The notes under the pieces were generated by a model. It worked only from the letters and a program-made list of their open reading frames with translations. It was not told where the DNA came from and did no database searches. Below, piece after piece: positions 8,168 to 15,791 of a stretch of DNA of 64,000 bases; positions within the stretch are counted from its first letter, which is position 1; the number at the start of each line of letters is the position of its first letter. The stretch is taken from assembly GCF_000012625.1 (NCBI RefSeq), contig NC_007516.1, forward strand, positions 1,922,001 through 1,986,000, read 5' to 3'. Position numbers and translations under genes: made by a program. The DNA is from Synechococcus sp. CC9605. Lineage in GTDB: Bacteria; Cyanobacteriota; Cyanobacteriia; PCC-6307; Cyanobiaceae.

Positions 8168-9637
8168 ATGCGCTTCTCCCTGTCCTCCGCCGATTTGCAG
8201 GAGTGGAACGGCGATGTGCTGGCGGTGGGTCTTCCCCAGGGCGATGTCGATGCCACGGCAACGGCCCTGGAACAACGCTTTGCCGGCATCACCGATGCCC
8301 TCAAGCAGCAGGAGTTCAAAGGCAAGCCCGGCGACCAACTGGTGATCACGCCCCTCGGTGGGGGACCGCAACGGCTGGTGGTGCTGGGTCTAGGCGAGAG
8401 CGACGCCATCGATACCGAGCGCCTGCGCGGTGCCGCCGCCCGGGCCGCCAAGGCCGCCATCGGTTGTGAAGGCAGCCTGGGCCTGCAACTGCCCTGTGCG
8501 GGAAGCGATGCCCAAGAAGCTGCCCGGATCTGTGCTGAAGCGGTGCGGCTCTGCCTCTACAAAGACCAGCGCTTCCGCAAGGAGCCGGACCCGCGCCGGA
8601 TCCCTGAGGCTCTGGAGCTGATCGACCTCAGCCCCGCCGCCGAAAGCGGCTTTGCGGCGGTGAATGCCACCTGCGCCGGTGTGGAACTGGCCCGGGAGCT
8701 GGTGGCGGCCCCCCCGAACGTGGTCACCCCGGCCGCCCTCGCCGACACGGCTGCTGGCATCGCCAAGGACCACGGCCTTGAGCTCAAGGTGCTCGAGCGC
8801 AGCGACTGCGAAGCCAAGGGCATGGGTGCCTTCCTGGCCGTGAGCCAGGGCTCCGATCTGCCGCCCAAGTTCATCCACCTGATCTATCGCCCCGAGGGCG
8901 AGGTGAAACGCCGCGTTGCCCTGGTGGGCAAAGGCCTCACCTTCGATTCCGGCGGTTACAACCTCAAGGTTGGTGCAGCCCAGATCGACATGATGAAGTT
9001 CGACATGGGCGGCAGTGCCGCTGTGCTCGGTGCCATGCGCAGCATCGCCGAACTCAAGCCAGCCGGCGTTGAGGTGCACATGGTGGTGGCCTCCTGCGAA
9101 AACATGGTGAATGGATCCGCCGTCCACCCCGGCGACATCGTCATGGCCGCCAACGGCATGACGATCGAAATCAACAACACCGACGCCGAAGGCCGGCTGA
9201 CCCTCGCCGATGCCCTGCTCTACGCCTGTGAGCAGAAGCCCGATGCCGTGGTTGATCTGGCCACCCTCACCGGAGCCTGCGTCATTGCCCTGGGGGATGA
9301 GATGGCCGGGCTGTGGTCCAACAACGACGATCTGGCGGAGGCCCTCGATGCTGCCGCTCAGACGGGCGGGGAAGGGCTCTGGCGCATGCCACTGCGGCAG
9401 TCCTACAAGGATGGATTGAAGTCGTTGCTGGCCGACATGAAAAACACCGGCCCGCGACCCGGCGGTTCGATCACAGCGGCCCTGTTCCTCAAGGAGTTCG
9501 TGGCCAAAGACACCGCCTGGGCCCACATCGACATCGCCGGGCCGGTCTGGAGCGACAAGGGCAAAGGCGTCAATCCCGCTGGTGCCACCGGCTACGGCGT
9601 TCGCACCCTGGTGAACTGGGTGCTGGCCCAGTCATGA
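8168..9637 (+). CDS. pepA: leucyl aminopeptidase
   Basis: A 489-residue M17 metallo-aminopeptidase that removes N-terminal residues from peptides in the cytoplasm. Family motifs are plain: VGKGLTFDSGGYNLK, MKFDMGGSAAVLGA, and the signature NTDAEGRLTLADALLYA, which holds the metal ligands. The Met at 8168 (MRFSLSSADLQEW) fits the family better than the one six codons upstream. The stop overlaps the ATG of the small membrane protein that follows. Confidence 0.95.
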   Translation: MRFSLSSADLQEWNGDVLAVGLPQGDVDATATALEQRFAGITDALKQQEFKGKPGDQLVITPLGGGPQRLVVLGLGESDAIDTERLRGAAARAAKAAIGCEGSLGLQLPCAGSDAQEAARICAEAVRLCLYKDQRFRKEPDPRRIPEALELIDLSPAAESGFAAVNATCAGVELARELVAAPPNVVTPAALADTAAGIAKDHGLELKVLERSDCEAKGMGAFLAVSQGSDLPPKFIHLIYRPEGEVKRRVALVGKGLTFDSGGYNLKVGAAQIDMMKFDMGGSAAVLGAMRSIAELKPAGVEVHMVVASCENMVNGSAVHPGDIVMAANGMTIEINNTDAEGRLTLADALLYACEQKPDAVVDLATLTGACVIALGDEMAGLWSNNDDLAEALDAAAQTGGEGLWRMPLRQSYKDGLKSLLADMKNTGPRPGGSITAALFLKEFVAKDTAWAHIDIAGPVWSDKGKGVNPAGATGYGVRTLVNWVLAQS

Positions 9638-9870
9638 GCCGCTCCCCGGTGCGCTGGTACATCAAGGCTCAGCTAGGGGTACTGCTGCTACCAGTGGGCC
9701 TCTGCCTGTTCGGAGAGGCGGTGAGCCGCAAGGTGGTTCAGATGCTCGGTAAGGACGCAGGCCCCTGGTTCTGGTACGGAACCCTCAGCCTTATCTGCAT
9801 CAACGCAGGCATCGGCCTGATGATCGACAGCGGACTGACCCGAGGATTCCCGGGGCGACGTCAGAGCTGA
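9634..9870 (+). CDS. small membrane protein
   Basis: A 78-residue protein starting MSRSPVRWYIKAQL, with two membrane helices at roughly residues 13-30 and 45-65. The ATGA overlap with pepA implies translational coupling. It ends exactly where the convergent gene at 9871 ends. The function is unknown. Confidence 0.7.
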   Translation: MSRSPVRWYIKAQLGVLLLPVGLCLFGEAVSRKVVQMLGKDAGPWFWYGTLSLICINAGIGLMIDSGLTRGFPGRRQS

Positions 9871-10053
9871 TCAGGAGGCAACCGGCTGCAATTCGAGCGA
9901 ACGATCCGGGGTTTCAAGTGCATGGATCTGCCACCGTGCTCGCTCAGAGCAGGTTTCCAACACACGATCAAGATCGTCCGATGCGTGCTTCGGTGACGCG
10001 TAGGGACCGATATGACGGGTGCCAAGACCATCCTTAATGGTCAGCAGATACAT
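9871..10053 (-). CDS. small hypothetical protein
   Basis: A 60-residue ORF starting MYLLTIKDGLGTRHIGPYAS. It reads like a short alpha/beta domain (two strands, then a helix around HASDDLDRVLETCSERARW). An RBS-like GGAGG stands about 7 bp before the ATG on the minus strand. The function is unknown and the call rests on composition and spacing only. Confidence 0.55.
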   Translation of the reverse strand: MYLLTIKDGLGTRHIGPYASPKHASDDLDRVLETCSERARWQIHALETPDRSLELQPVAS

Positions 10054-10299
10054 ACAACCCTCCTCTCACCACCAAATCGTAAGCGTGGCTCGAAGCTTGG
10101 TCGATGGCCGGAAACCCGTCTGTTCACTGAGAACTTGCTGAATCATTCAGGTTGTCGCGCTTAATCTTTTCAACAGGTTGAGTGTTGGTTTCTTAAGGAA
10201 TTCGACCAGATTTGATCAAGTAACGGCCCACTCCATCCCTTGGAGCGATCTGAAAGCTCTCGCTTTTTTCTTGGGTCCCTCACAGCAGGGATGTTTTGT

Positions 10300-10409
10300 C
10301 GCGATGGCGACGACCAGCCTCAGGAGCCCAGGCCATCCTTCGGTTGCTTCTTTCGGTGAAGGAGCAATGCGTCGAACGCGGGGGTGCCTAGGGAACACCC
10401 CCCTTTTTT
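10300..10409 (+). ncRNA. candidate small RNA ending in a strong terminator (copy A)
   Basis: No plus-strand gene precedes the strong plus-strand terminator at 10380-10409, so a short transcript probably ends here. The sequence just before the hairpin, AATGCGTCGAACGC, recurs before terminators at about 13380 (copy B) and 13910 (copy C). An alternative is a very short peptide gene starting at the ATG within AATGCGTCGA. The 5' end is a guess. I see nothing else in 10054-10299. Confidence 0.35.
10380..10409 (+). terminator. Rho-independent terminator
   Basis: The stem GGGGGTG pairs with CACCCCC around a nine-base loop, followed by six T residues. The T run is on the plus strand only. Confidence 0.8.
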
Positions 10410-10416
10410 ATGGGAG

Positions 10417-10569
10417 TCAGCCCACCAGGACAAGGGCGACATTGAGAATTGCCAGCCCCACCAAGAACACCGCAGCCAACAACGCCGCTTCGGGGAAGAA
10501 TTTGGCAATCACAAATCCCACCCCGAGAAACACCGAGGAAATCACGATGGCGGTGAGGTCCGTTCCCAT
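10417..10569 (-). CDS. small two-helix membrane protein
   Basis: A 50-residue protein starting MGTDLTAIVISSVFLG, almost entirely two membrane helices (residues about 5-22 and 28-48). The upstream extension in the same frame looks non-coding, so I take the Met at 10569. The function is unknown; such short membrane proteins are common in picocyanobacteria. Confidence 0.6.
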   Translation of the reverse strand: MGTDLTAIVISSVFLGVGFVIAKFFPEAALLAAVFLVGLAILNVALVLVG

Positions 10570-10665
10570 CGAAGGGCGCTGACAGGCTGCTTCCCACGAT
10601 GACGAGATCCCGCGCGAACCGTGATCGCCGAACCAGTTCACCCCACAACAAACCCTTGCCTCGAC

Positions 10666-10833
10666 CTACTTGGTGTAGGTGACGCCTCGGTATGTGAGGG
10701 TGCGGCGACCTTCGCGCAGGAGCTCCTGGCGGCAGGTGGTGTAGTGCTCGCGCCGGTAGGTCAACTCAACGCAGACTTTGGGTGCTGATGGTGCTGCTTC
10801 ATAGGTGTGACCTCGATAAAGAAGTGCCGTCAT
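10666..10833 (-). CDS. DUF4278 domain protein
   Basis: A 55-residue protein starting MTALLYRGHTYEA. It has two copies of a LxYRGxxY element, LLYRGHTYEA at the start and LTYRGVTYTK at the end, joined by LTYRREHYTT. This repeat is the hallmark of cyanobacterial DUF4278 proteins, whose function is unknown. The Met at 10833 is chosen because the domain begins there. Confidence 0.8.
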   Translation of the reverse strand: MTALLYRGHTYEAAPSAPKVCVELTYRREHYTTCRQELLREGRRTLTYRGVTYTK

Positions 10834-10990
10834 TGGATGTTCCTCGAGAAAACCCAAGTCCCCGTTCCGTGGCTTGGAGCGTCTGCGCCCCCGCAAGCAG
10901 GGGTGAACGTTTTGTAGCGGTTGCTACAAGCACATTTATAGATCAGTCGCCAACCCCGCGTTGCTCGAGCGGATACACACCACCCCTTGA

Positions 10991-11281
10991 TCAGCACTCC
11001 TCACAGACGGGCGCACTGGCAGGCCATCCATCCATCGACCAGATCACGTCAGAGACCGCACCAGCGTTGATCCACTTGATGACACCGGTGTCCACATCAG
11101 CCACCTGAAATAAGAACGGGAGTCTGGGATGGCGAGCACTCCCCTCACAGAAGATCACTTGCCCCATCCACCAATCCCCCTGATCAAGGTGATCTCCACC
11201 CACAATCACGAAGTGCCCTGGGCGGACATGAAGGAACGGAGCTTCCGCCTTCACCGTGAGATCGCCGTGATCAACCGACAT
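10991..11281 (-). CDS. DUF3104 domain protein
   Basis: A 96-residue protein starting MSVDHGDLTVKAEA. The core FLHVRPGHFVIVGGDH, then GDWWMGQVIFCEGSARHP and FQVADVDTGVIKWINAG matches the DUF3104 family of marine picocyanobacteria, as I recall it. The function is unknown. A C-terminal fragment of a second such gene lies at 13431-13484. The Met at 11281 is preferred over the one at 11398 because the extension lacks domain character. Confidence 0.75.
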   Translation of the reverse strand: MSVDHGDLTVKAEAPFLHVRPGHFVIVGGDHLDQGDWWMGQVIFCEGSARHPRLPFLFQVADVDTGVIKWINAGAVSDVIWSMDGWPASAPVCEEC

Positions 11282-11513
11282 GCACGCCCTCGAGATGGTA
11301 CGCCTGTACTCATAGTCATGGTGACGCTGGTTTGGCAACCAGTGGATGGGGGGCTGGCGCCGGGGTTCAGGTGTGTTGCCAGACTCTGACGTAAGCACTT
11401 TTGCTCCCTAGACGTGGACCGATGGGTGTCTAGGTTTCGACAGACTCCAGTTTTGTAGGCCGCCTTTCGATCGCACAAGGTCCTGACCCTGCCGCTGTCG
11501 AGAACGCCAATCG

Positions 11514-11660
11514 ATGACTGACCGCACCCTCAGCATTTCCAACGCACTGCGCGAAGCGCAGCTGCAGCGCCTGGAAGCCTCCCTGGCCGCTAAGGCGGCA
11601 TCCAAGCCTCATGCCACAACACAGCCAGCCAAAGACAAGGACGCAGAAGCACGCGACTGA
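11514..11660 (+). CDS. small hypothetical protein
   Basis: A 48-residue ORF starting MTDRTLSISNALREAQLQRL. It forms one amphipathic helix (about residues 7-30) and then a hydrophilic tail rich in Lys, Ala and Asp. Codon choice looks like that of neighbouring core genes. There is no recognised family. Confidence 0.45.
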   Translation: MTDRTLSISNALREAQLQRLEASLAAKAASKPHATTQPAKDKDAEARD

Positions 11661-11744
11661 TCGCAACAGTCCTCACGCAATCCTTGATCAGATCGGCATA
11701 TTGATGGAAATCCGGCGCCTGCCGATGTTCTCAAGTGCTGTGCT

Positions 11745-11873
11745 GTGGAGTCACTGCTCTCGATCTTGTTGGGTGTCGCCCTCGCCTGGGCGATCACACG
11801 GGTGATCATCTGGCTGAGCGATCGGGCTCGCTCGCGAGGGCGGTCTGCGGAAGATTTATGCTGCCATCTTTGA
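11745..11873 (+). CDS. small single-helix membrane protein
   Basis: A 42-residue ORF with a GTG start, reading VESLLSILLGVALAWAITRV and then a basic segment (SDRARSRGRS). One membrane helix with a positive C-terminal side is predicted. No ATG is available in the frame. The next small ORF begins 3 bp after its stop, which supports an operon of tiny genes. Confidence 0.35.
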   Translation: MESLLSILLGVALAWAITRVIIWLSDRARSRGRSAEDLCCHL

Positions 11874-11876
11874 GCG

Positions 11877-11963
11877 ATGGACCGATCCCCTGCAGAACAG
11901 GAACTCAATCGCATTGATCGTGAACTGGATGTGAACGAACCGCTCGGAGGGAACCACCCATAA
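11877..11963 (+). CDS. tiny hypothetical protein
   Basis: A 28-residue ORF, MDRSPAEQELNRIDRELDV and a short tail, helical and acidic. It sits between two small membrane-protein ORFs with spacing typical of an operon. Support comes only from context and codon use. Confidence 0.35.
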   Translation: MDRSPAEQELNRIDRELDVNEPLGGNHP

Positions 11964-12013
11964 AGCGAGGTGGTGGTCAGAGTGGAAAGTCAGGCAACCG
12001 ATCCCTTGATGCC

Positions 12014-12169
12014 GTGCTGGTCACAGCGCTGCTGCTGTTCGTTGTTGCAGCAGCATTGGTGTTTGCAGGCCGGCTTAGCCCCACTCAACGGATGCAACTG
12101 ACGGCTGGTTCCGTCAGGGGAGCTGTTGGCCTATTGCTGGGCTATGGCGTCGGAAGGCTGAGGCCTTAA
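12014..12169 (+). CDS. small two-helix membrane protein
   Basis: A 51-residue ORF from a GTG at 12014: VLVTALLLFVVAALVFAG, then a polar turn (RLSPTQRMQLTAG) and a Gly-rich second helix (GAVGLLLGYGVGRL). The frame stays open upstream to 11924 with coding-like, basic sequence. It contains an ATA codon overlapping the TAA of the previous ORF, so translation may start earlier at a non-standard codon. It meets the msrA remnant tail to tail. Confidence 0.45.
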   Translation: MLVTALLLFVVAAALVFAGRLSPTQRMQLTAGSVRGAVGLLLGYGVGRLRP

Positions 12170-12348
12170 GACCACCAGAACTGGGCGCTAGCTCCCCCAG
12201 GCGTTACCGGAGCGAGCGTGTCGCCCCAGACGCTGTCGAGCCTGCGGTCACGACCACAGCTGAACCGGTAGAAGTTGTATTTGACAGCGTTGTTCTCGGC
12301 ATAGTTCTGGTGGGGAGAGTCCGTTAGGCCTCGATCCCCGTGTGGCAT
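12166..12348 (-). pseudogene. msrA 3'-end remnant
   Basis: The minus strand here encodes [20 protein letters not shown], then RDRRLDSVWGD. This is clearly the C terminus of a methionine sulfoxide reductase A; the intact gene at 13984 reads [20 protein letters not shown], then [11 protein letters not shown]. The catalytic N-terminal part is missing. The DNA is roughly 70-75% identical to the intact 3' end by eye, so this is an old or independently acquired copy. It has the same orientation as msrA and lies 1.8 kb beyond its 3' end. Confidence 0.8.
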
Positions 12349-12460
12349 CCGCATCGCTCCAGTGCCACAACACCAACATCGCCACCAACCGCCAGGTGGG
12401 TGAGCTGTGCCAAAGGTTTTCTTAAGGCGCTTCCGTTGCAGCCTTCGCAACTCCCTTGAT

Positions 12461-12474
12461 AGTACATCTGTACT
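12461..12474 (+). promoter_or_regulatory. LexA-type (SOS) operator
   Basis: AGTACATCTGTACT fits the published cyanobacterial LexA box RGTACNNNDGTWCB at every position. A TTGATA at 12456-12461 abuts it and may be a -35 element. It lies 12 bp before the first ATG of the Cys-rich gene at 12487. Confidence 0.6.
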
Positions 12475-12486
12475 TACAGGAAGTCG

Positions 12487-12723
12487 ATGGAGGTAATGGA
12501 GGCGTGGCCACACGCTGATGAGCGGGTGATGTAGCGGTCGTACAACGAACAGGTCTGCATCTCGTGTGCGTGGTTCACCTACGGGATGGATGGTCGCTGC
12601 CACACCGTTGTGGGTTGCACCCTGCAAGAGGCGCAGCTTCAGCAAGGGCAGCACCTGACGCACTGCCGCCGCAACTGGAAGGCAGTGCACCACATGGAAA
12701 CCGGCCCTGCTGTCGCCGCGTAA
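12487..12723 (+). pseudogene. Cys-rich small gene with in-frame TAG, next to SOS box
   Basis: One frame runs from ATG 12487 (or ATG 12496) through MEAWPHADERVM, a TAG at 12532-12534, and on through RSYNEQVCISCAWFTYGMDG, RCHTVVGCTLQEAQLQQGQH to the stop at 12721. The part after the TAG has Cys spaced C-x2-C, x10, C-x5-C, which looks like a metal-binding module. The coding character on both sides of the TAG suggests one gene with a nonsense mutation. A shorter product could start at ATG 12586. The LexA-type box upstream suggests DNA-damage control. The family name is not known to me. Confidence 0.5.
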
Positions 12724-12809
12724 CTACAATCGTGGGTATTAATTCTCATCGTGGGTGCTGAGTCCACAGTCGTGCCAACGGGTTTTTTACATTTTCCATA
12801 CGCATAGTT

Positions 12810-12877
12810 TGCGACTTCTCCAGACAGCTCGACTGGAGATATCAGATCTGGCGGGTAATGCACGACCCGCCTTTTTT
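12810..12877 (+). ncRNA. candidate small RNA with two hairpins (copy D-like terminator)
   Basis: A first hairpin pairs CTCCAG (12818-12823) with CTGGAG (12833-12838). A second pairs GGCGGGT (12850-12856) with ACCCGCC (12865-12871), followed by six T residues, which makes a strong plus-strand terminator. The frame across it (12755-13249) looks non-coding, so a small RNA, or the end of the SOS-box transcript, is the better reading. Confidence 0.4.
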
Positions 12878-13263
12878 ATGCGCTTTTTCGACACCGTTGG
12901 GCGCGCCTGTGAAGGTCTCGCGGTCATCCGTACCTCCGCACCCAGGCTTCGCTTCATAGCTTCGACAATTCTGAATGCAGAGCTGCATCAGGCAGTTGGA
13001 CGGTCTCCAGTTCTGAGGGGTTCTGGAGATTTTTCCTTTCAGACGAAACCACCGGCTAAGCCGACTGATGGTGGTTCCGCTGCCCCAGAGGTCAGTCGTC
13101 CAATGCAGCACATCAGTTGTAGTTCTGTCGAAGCAGGGCGTGACGCATCACCTGCTACCTGCTGGACGGGGGGAGAAGCGGGCCGAGGGAAACCCGCTGC
13201 ATGCATTCAGATCTCCCGATGGCGTTGCAGTGGTGCTCGCACCGACTGAATAATCGGTTACGT

Positions 13264-13276
13264 GAGAACGATTCTC
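13264..13276. promoter_or_regulatory. palindrome GAGAA-CGA-TTCTC, possible Fur/Zur-type site
   Basis: A perfect five-base inverted repeat with a three-base centre, in the context TGAGAACGATTCTCG. It resembles, but does not match exactly, the AT-rich operators of Fur and Zur. It lies about 100 bp before copy B of the sRNA/terminator family. The regulator is not known. Confidence 0.25.
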
Positions 13277-13339
13277 GCTGGGTTGTAATGCCTAATTGGC
13301 CTCGTTTTTGAAGCAGCCCATAACTCCAGTAGCGCCCTC

Positions 13340-13430
13340 GCGTGGTGATGATGAAAAGGAAGGCAGTGGTGCCTTAACGCGTCGTGCATTTATTGAAGGG
13401 GGGATGGCTGATGGGCCGACCCCCTCTTTT
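13340..13430 (+). ncRNA. candidate small RNA with terminator (copy B)
   Basis: The segment GTGGTGCCTTAACGCGTCGT (about 13366-13385) matches copy C (GTGATGCCTTCAATGCGTCGA), and part of it matches copy A. A terminator follows: GGGGG pairs with CCCCC (about 13399-13424), then TCTTTT. The continuous frame 13296-13484 spans the terminator and is unlikely to be a normal gene. Confidence 0.4.
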
Positions 13431-13484
13431 ATGAACGATTGGGTCAACGCTGACCTCGTCACCCACATCGTCCCCAGGGTCTGA
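13431..13484 (+). pseudogene. DUF3104 C-terminal fragment
   Basis: Directly after the terminator, the plus strand encodes MNDWVNADLVTHIVPRV and a stop. This resembles the C-terminal end of DUF3104 proteins, such as KWINAGAVSDVI in the gene at 10991. Only the last 17 residues remain, so this is a gene fragment joined to the terminator. Confidence 0.5.
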
Positions 13485-13516
13485 GTTGAGCCGATAGGGT
13501 CACCTGACTGTTAGGC

Positions 13517-13699
13517 ATGTCTCTCGTGAACCGTCATCCGAACATTGCCTTCTTCGGTGGCACCGTGATCATCGCGATCATGGTCATGACTGCTTTCGCC
13601 AACGTCGCTAACGCTTGCCATCACAACGCCGAGACAGCTGAGCAAACTTCAACAGAGGCTCCTCGGAAGGCTGACGAAAAGACTGAAGTCGAGGCTTGA
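13517..13699 (+). CDS. small membrane or exported protein
   Basis: A 60-residue protein starting MSLVNRHPNIAFFGGTVIIA. A hydrophobic helix covers residues about 10-30 and is followed by NACHHN, which could bind metal, and a hydrophilic tail of Glu, Thr and Lys. It could be a membrane anchor or an uncleaved signal. A terminator follows at 13706. The function is unknown. Confidence 0.6.
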   Translation: MSLVNRHPNIAFFGGTVIIAIMVMTAFANVANACHHNAETAEQTSTEAPRKADEKTEVEA

Positions 13700-13705
13700 G
13701 GAAGT

Positions 13706-13732
13706 CGCGGGTGAGGGGCCCGCGTGTCTTTC
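13706..13732 (+). terminator. probable Rho-independent terminator
   Basis: CGCGGG pairs with CCCGCG around a seven-base loop, followed by TGTCTTTC. The T run is poor, but the position fits the end of the small gene at 13517. Confidence 0.5.
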
Positions 13733-13859
13733 GCCTTCCTGCGACGACGCGTCGAACGGATATAGAGGTCGCTTCAACTTTCTAGACATCGCCACACAGA
13801 ACTTCAACTGAGCCTTAATGCTTAATCCAGATGGTCGGAGCAATCTGTGCAAGCTCAGG

Positions 13860-13954
13860 AATAAATGGTTCAGCTGAGCACAGTGTCCAGCGGAGGCGTG
13901 ATGCCTTCAATGCGTCGAGCGGAGGCAGGCTGAGGGGCCAGCCTCCTTTTTTTT
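13860..13954 (+). ncRNA. candidate small RNA with terminator (copy C)
   Basis: It shares the GTGATGCCTT..ATGCGTCGAGC element with copies A and B. The terminator GGAGGC/GCCTCC (13921-13946) is followed by eight T residues and ATGAGCG. No plus-strand gene precedes it within 150 bp. It ends 30 bp before the 3' end of the convergent msrA gene. Confidence 0.4.
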
Positions 13955-13983
13955 ATGAGCGACTGAGGCTCGTCTGCGGAGGT

Positions 13984-14613
13984 CTAGTCCTTCTTCGACC
14001 AGTCGTTGCCAGTGCGGGCGTTCTCACCCCAGACCTGATCGAGGCGTTTGTCCCGCCCACAGCTGAATCGATAGAAGTTGTACTTAATTGAGTTCGTCGA
14101 GGCATAGTTCTGGTGGTAGCCCTCGGCCGGCCAGAAGCGAGCCGCCTGCCTGAGCTCCACCTTCAAGGCAGACCGTGGTTGTCCCAGCTCGCGGGCCGCC
14201 GCCTGCGCACTGGCCTCAGCAGCCTCAGCCTGATCGACATCGGCCGTGAAGATCACCGGCCGGTAGGAATCGCCGCGGTCGCAGAACTGTCCGCCGCCAT
14301 CAAGGGGATCCACATTGCGCCAGTAGCTGCGCAGTAGCTCCGCATAACTGATCTGATCAGGATCAAAACGCACCTGCACCGCTTCCTGATGCCCAGTGGT
14401 CTCACTGCTCACCTGCCGGTACGTGGGACGCTCCAGCTGGCCGCCGCTGTAGCCGCTGACGGCATCACGCACCCCCGGCAGATCCTCAAGGTCGTGCTCC
14501 AGGCACCAGAAACAGCCTCCTGCAAAGACGGCCGTCTGCAGCTCAGCCATGGCGCGCTGGGGCCAGCTGAACAACATCAGGCAGGTAAACAGCAGCAGCA
14601 GAGTTCGTTTCAA
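13984..14613 (-). CDS. msrA: peptide-methionine (S)-S-oxide reductase, exported
   Basis: A 209-residue enzyme that reduces methionine S-sulfoxide. The catalytic motif GGCFWC ([16 protein letters not shown]) is near residue 34, with the usual [17 protein letters not shown] and [10 protein letters not shown]. Residues 1-23 ([20 protein letters not shown], then AMA) form a signal peptide, so it should act outside the cytoplasm. That fits its place as the last gene of an envelope operon, with a 4 bp overlap with lpxB. A remnant of a second msrA lies at 12166. Confidence 0.95.
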   Translation of the reverse strand: MKRTLLLLFTCLMLFSWPQRAMAELQTAVFAGGCFWCLEHDLEDLPGVRDAVSGYSGGQLERPTYRQVSSETTGHQEAVQVRFDPDQISYAELLRSYWRNVDPLDGGGQFCDRGDSYRPVIFTADVDQAEAAEASAQAAARELGQPRSALKVELRQAARFWPAEGYHQNYASTNSIKYNFYRFSCGRDKRLDQVWGENARTGNDWSKKD

Positions 14614-15791
14614 TCGATCACCTGATCAAAGATGGCCTTGGCCGCCCGCTCGGTGACCCCAGGAGCCCCCAGGGTGGCCCGCAGTCGGTCATACCCCTCC
14701 AGCATGGCGTGGCGCTCAGGGGTGGCGGTCAACAAGGGGAGCGCCCTCTCCACCAGGGCCTCAGCCGTGAGTTCATCCTGCAGCAGCTCCGGCACCAACC
14801 GCTGCTTGAGCAACAGATTCACCGGGGAGATGTGGTCCACCTGGAAGCGCAGCACGTGGCAGGCAACCCAGGCCGTCAGTCGGCTGACGCGGTAACCGAC
14901 CACCTGGGGAACCCCCTGCAGGGCCAGTTCCAGGTTCACCGTGCCGGATTTGCCCAAGGCAAGATCCGCCGCTGCACAGAGGGTGGTCTTCAGCCCATCC
15001 GCTTCAGCGGCGGGAATCACCCGCCCATGACGGACCCCGGCCTCCTGCAGCGCCGCAGCCAGGGGCGCTTCGAACGCCGCAAGCCCAGCGGGCAGAAGCA
15101 CCTGAAGATCAGGGTGGCGTTGCTGCAACAGAGCAGCCGCCTGGGCCAGAGGTGGCATCAGATAGCGCAACTCCTGGGGCCGCGAGGCTGGCAGCAGCAA
15201 CAGCACCGGGGCCTCTGGATCCAGACCCAGTTGGCGACGGGATCTGGCGCGATCGGGCAGGTTCTGGAAGCTGTCCAGCAACGGATGACCCACCCAGCTC
15301 ACATCCGCACCACGGGCGGCATAAAACTCGGCCTCCGCCGGGAAAATCGCCAGGATCTTGTCGGTGAAGCCAAGCAGACGGGTGGTGCTTCCATCGCCGA
15401 AACGCCAAGCCCACTCCTGGGGGGCGATGTAGTACGTGATCGGCAGCTCGGGTTGCTGGCGCCGCAGCCGAGTGCCCAAGCGCACATTGGCCCCGACGTA
15501 GTCGATCAGCACTACCCCATCAAGGGAATGTTCCGCCAACAGCGCATCCACCCGGGCCTGCAGCCGCAGCGTGGGAAGAATCAACGGAACGGCCTCCCAC
15601 AGGCCGATGGCTCCCATCGGCGCGGTGTCGGCGATCAATGCTGCACCCGCCGCCTCCATGCGCGGGCCACCCAGGGCCAGCAGCTCCAACTCGAGCCCCC
15701 GTCGTTCCGCCTCCAACCGCAAGGCGCGAATCAACAGGCTGCCCTGCAGATCACCGGAAACCTCTCCGGTGCTGATCAGCAGCCGAACCAT
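14610..15791 (-). CDS. lpxB: lipid-A-disaccharide synthase
   Basis: A 393-residue GT19 glycosyltransferase that joins UDP-diacylglucosamine and lipid X to give the lipid A disaccharide. It opens with the family start [17 protein letters not shown]. Other motifs are [38 protein letters not shown] and [12 protein letters not shown]. It overlaps lpxA by 1 bp and msrA by 4 bp, so all are on one transcript. Confidence 0.95.
   Translation of the reverse strand: MVRLLISTGEVSGDLQGSLLIRALRLEAERRGLELELLALGGPRMEAAGAALIADTAPMGAIGLWEAVPLILPTLRLQARVDALLAEHSLDGVVLIDYVGANVRLGTRLRRQQPELPITYYIAPQEWAWRFGDGSTTRLLGFTDKILAIFPAEAEFYAARGADVSWVGHPLLDSFQNLPDRARSRRQLGLDPEAPVLLLLPASRPQELRYLMPPLAQAAALLQQRHPDLQVLLPAGLAAFEAPLAAALQEAGVRHGRVIPAAEADGLKTTLCAAADLALGKSGTVNLELALQGVPQVVGYRVSRLTAWVACHVLRFQVDHISPVNLLLKQRLVPELLQDELTAEALVERALPLLTATPERHAMLEGYDRLRATLGAPGVTERAAKAIFDQVID

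Noticed and set aside
8390-9526. Minus-strand ORF of 378 codons opposite pepA
   Set aside because: It lies wholly within pepA, which has clear M17 signatures, and its sequence is a GC-rich shadow without a domain.
12755-13249. Plus-strand ORF of 164 codons
   Set aside because: It reads through a strong terminator at 12850-12877 and has no domain or sensible composition.
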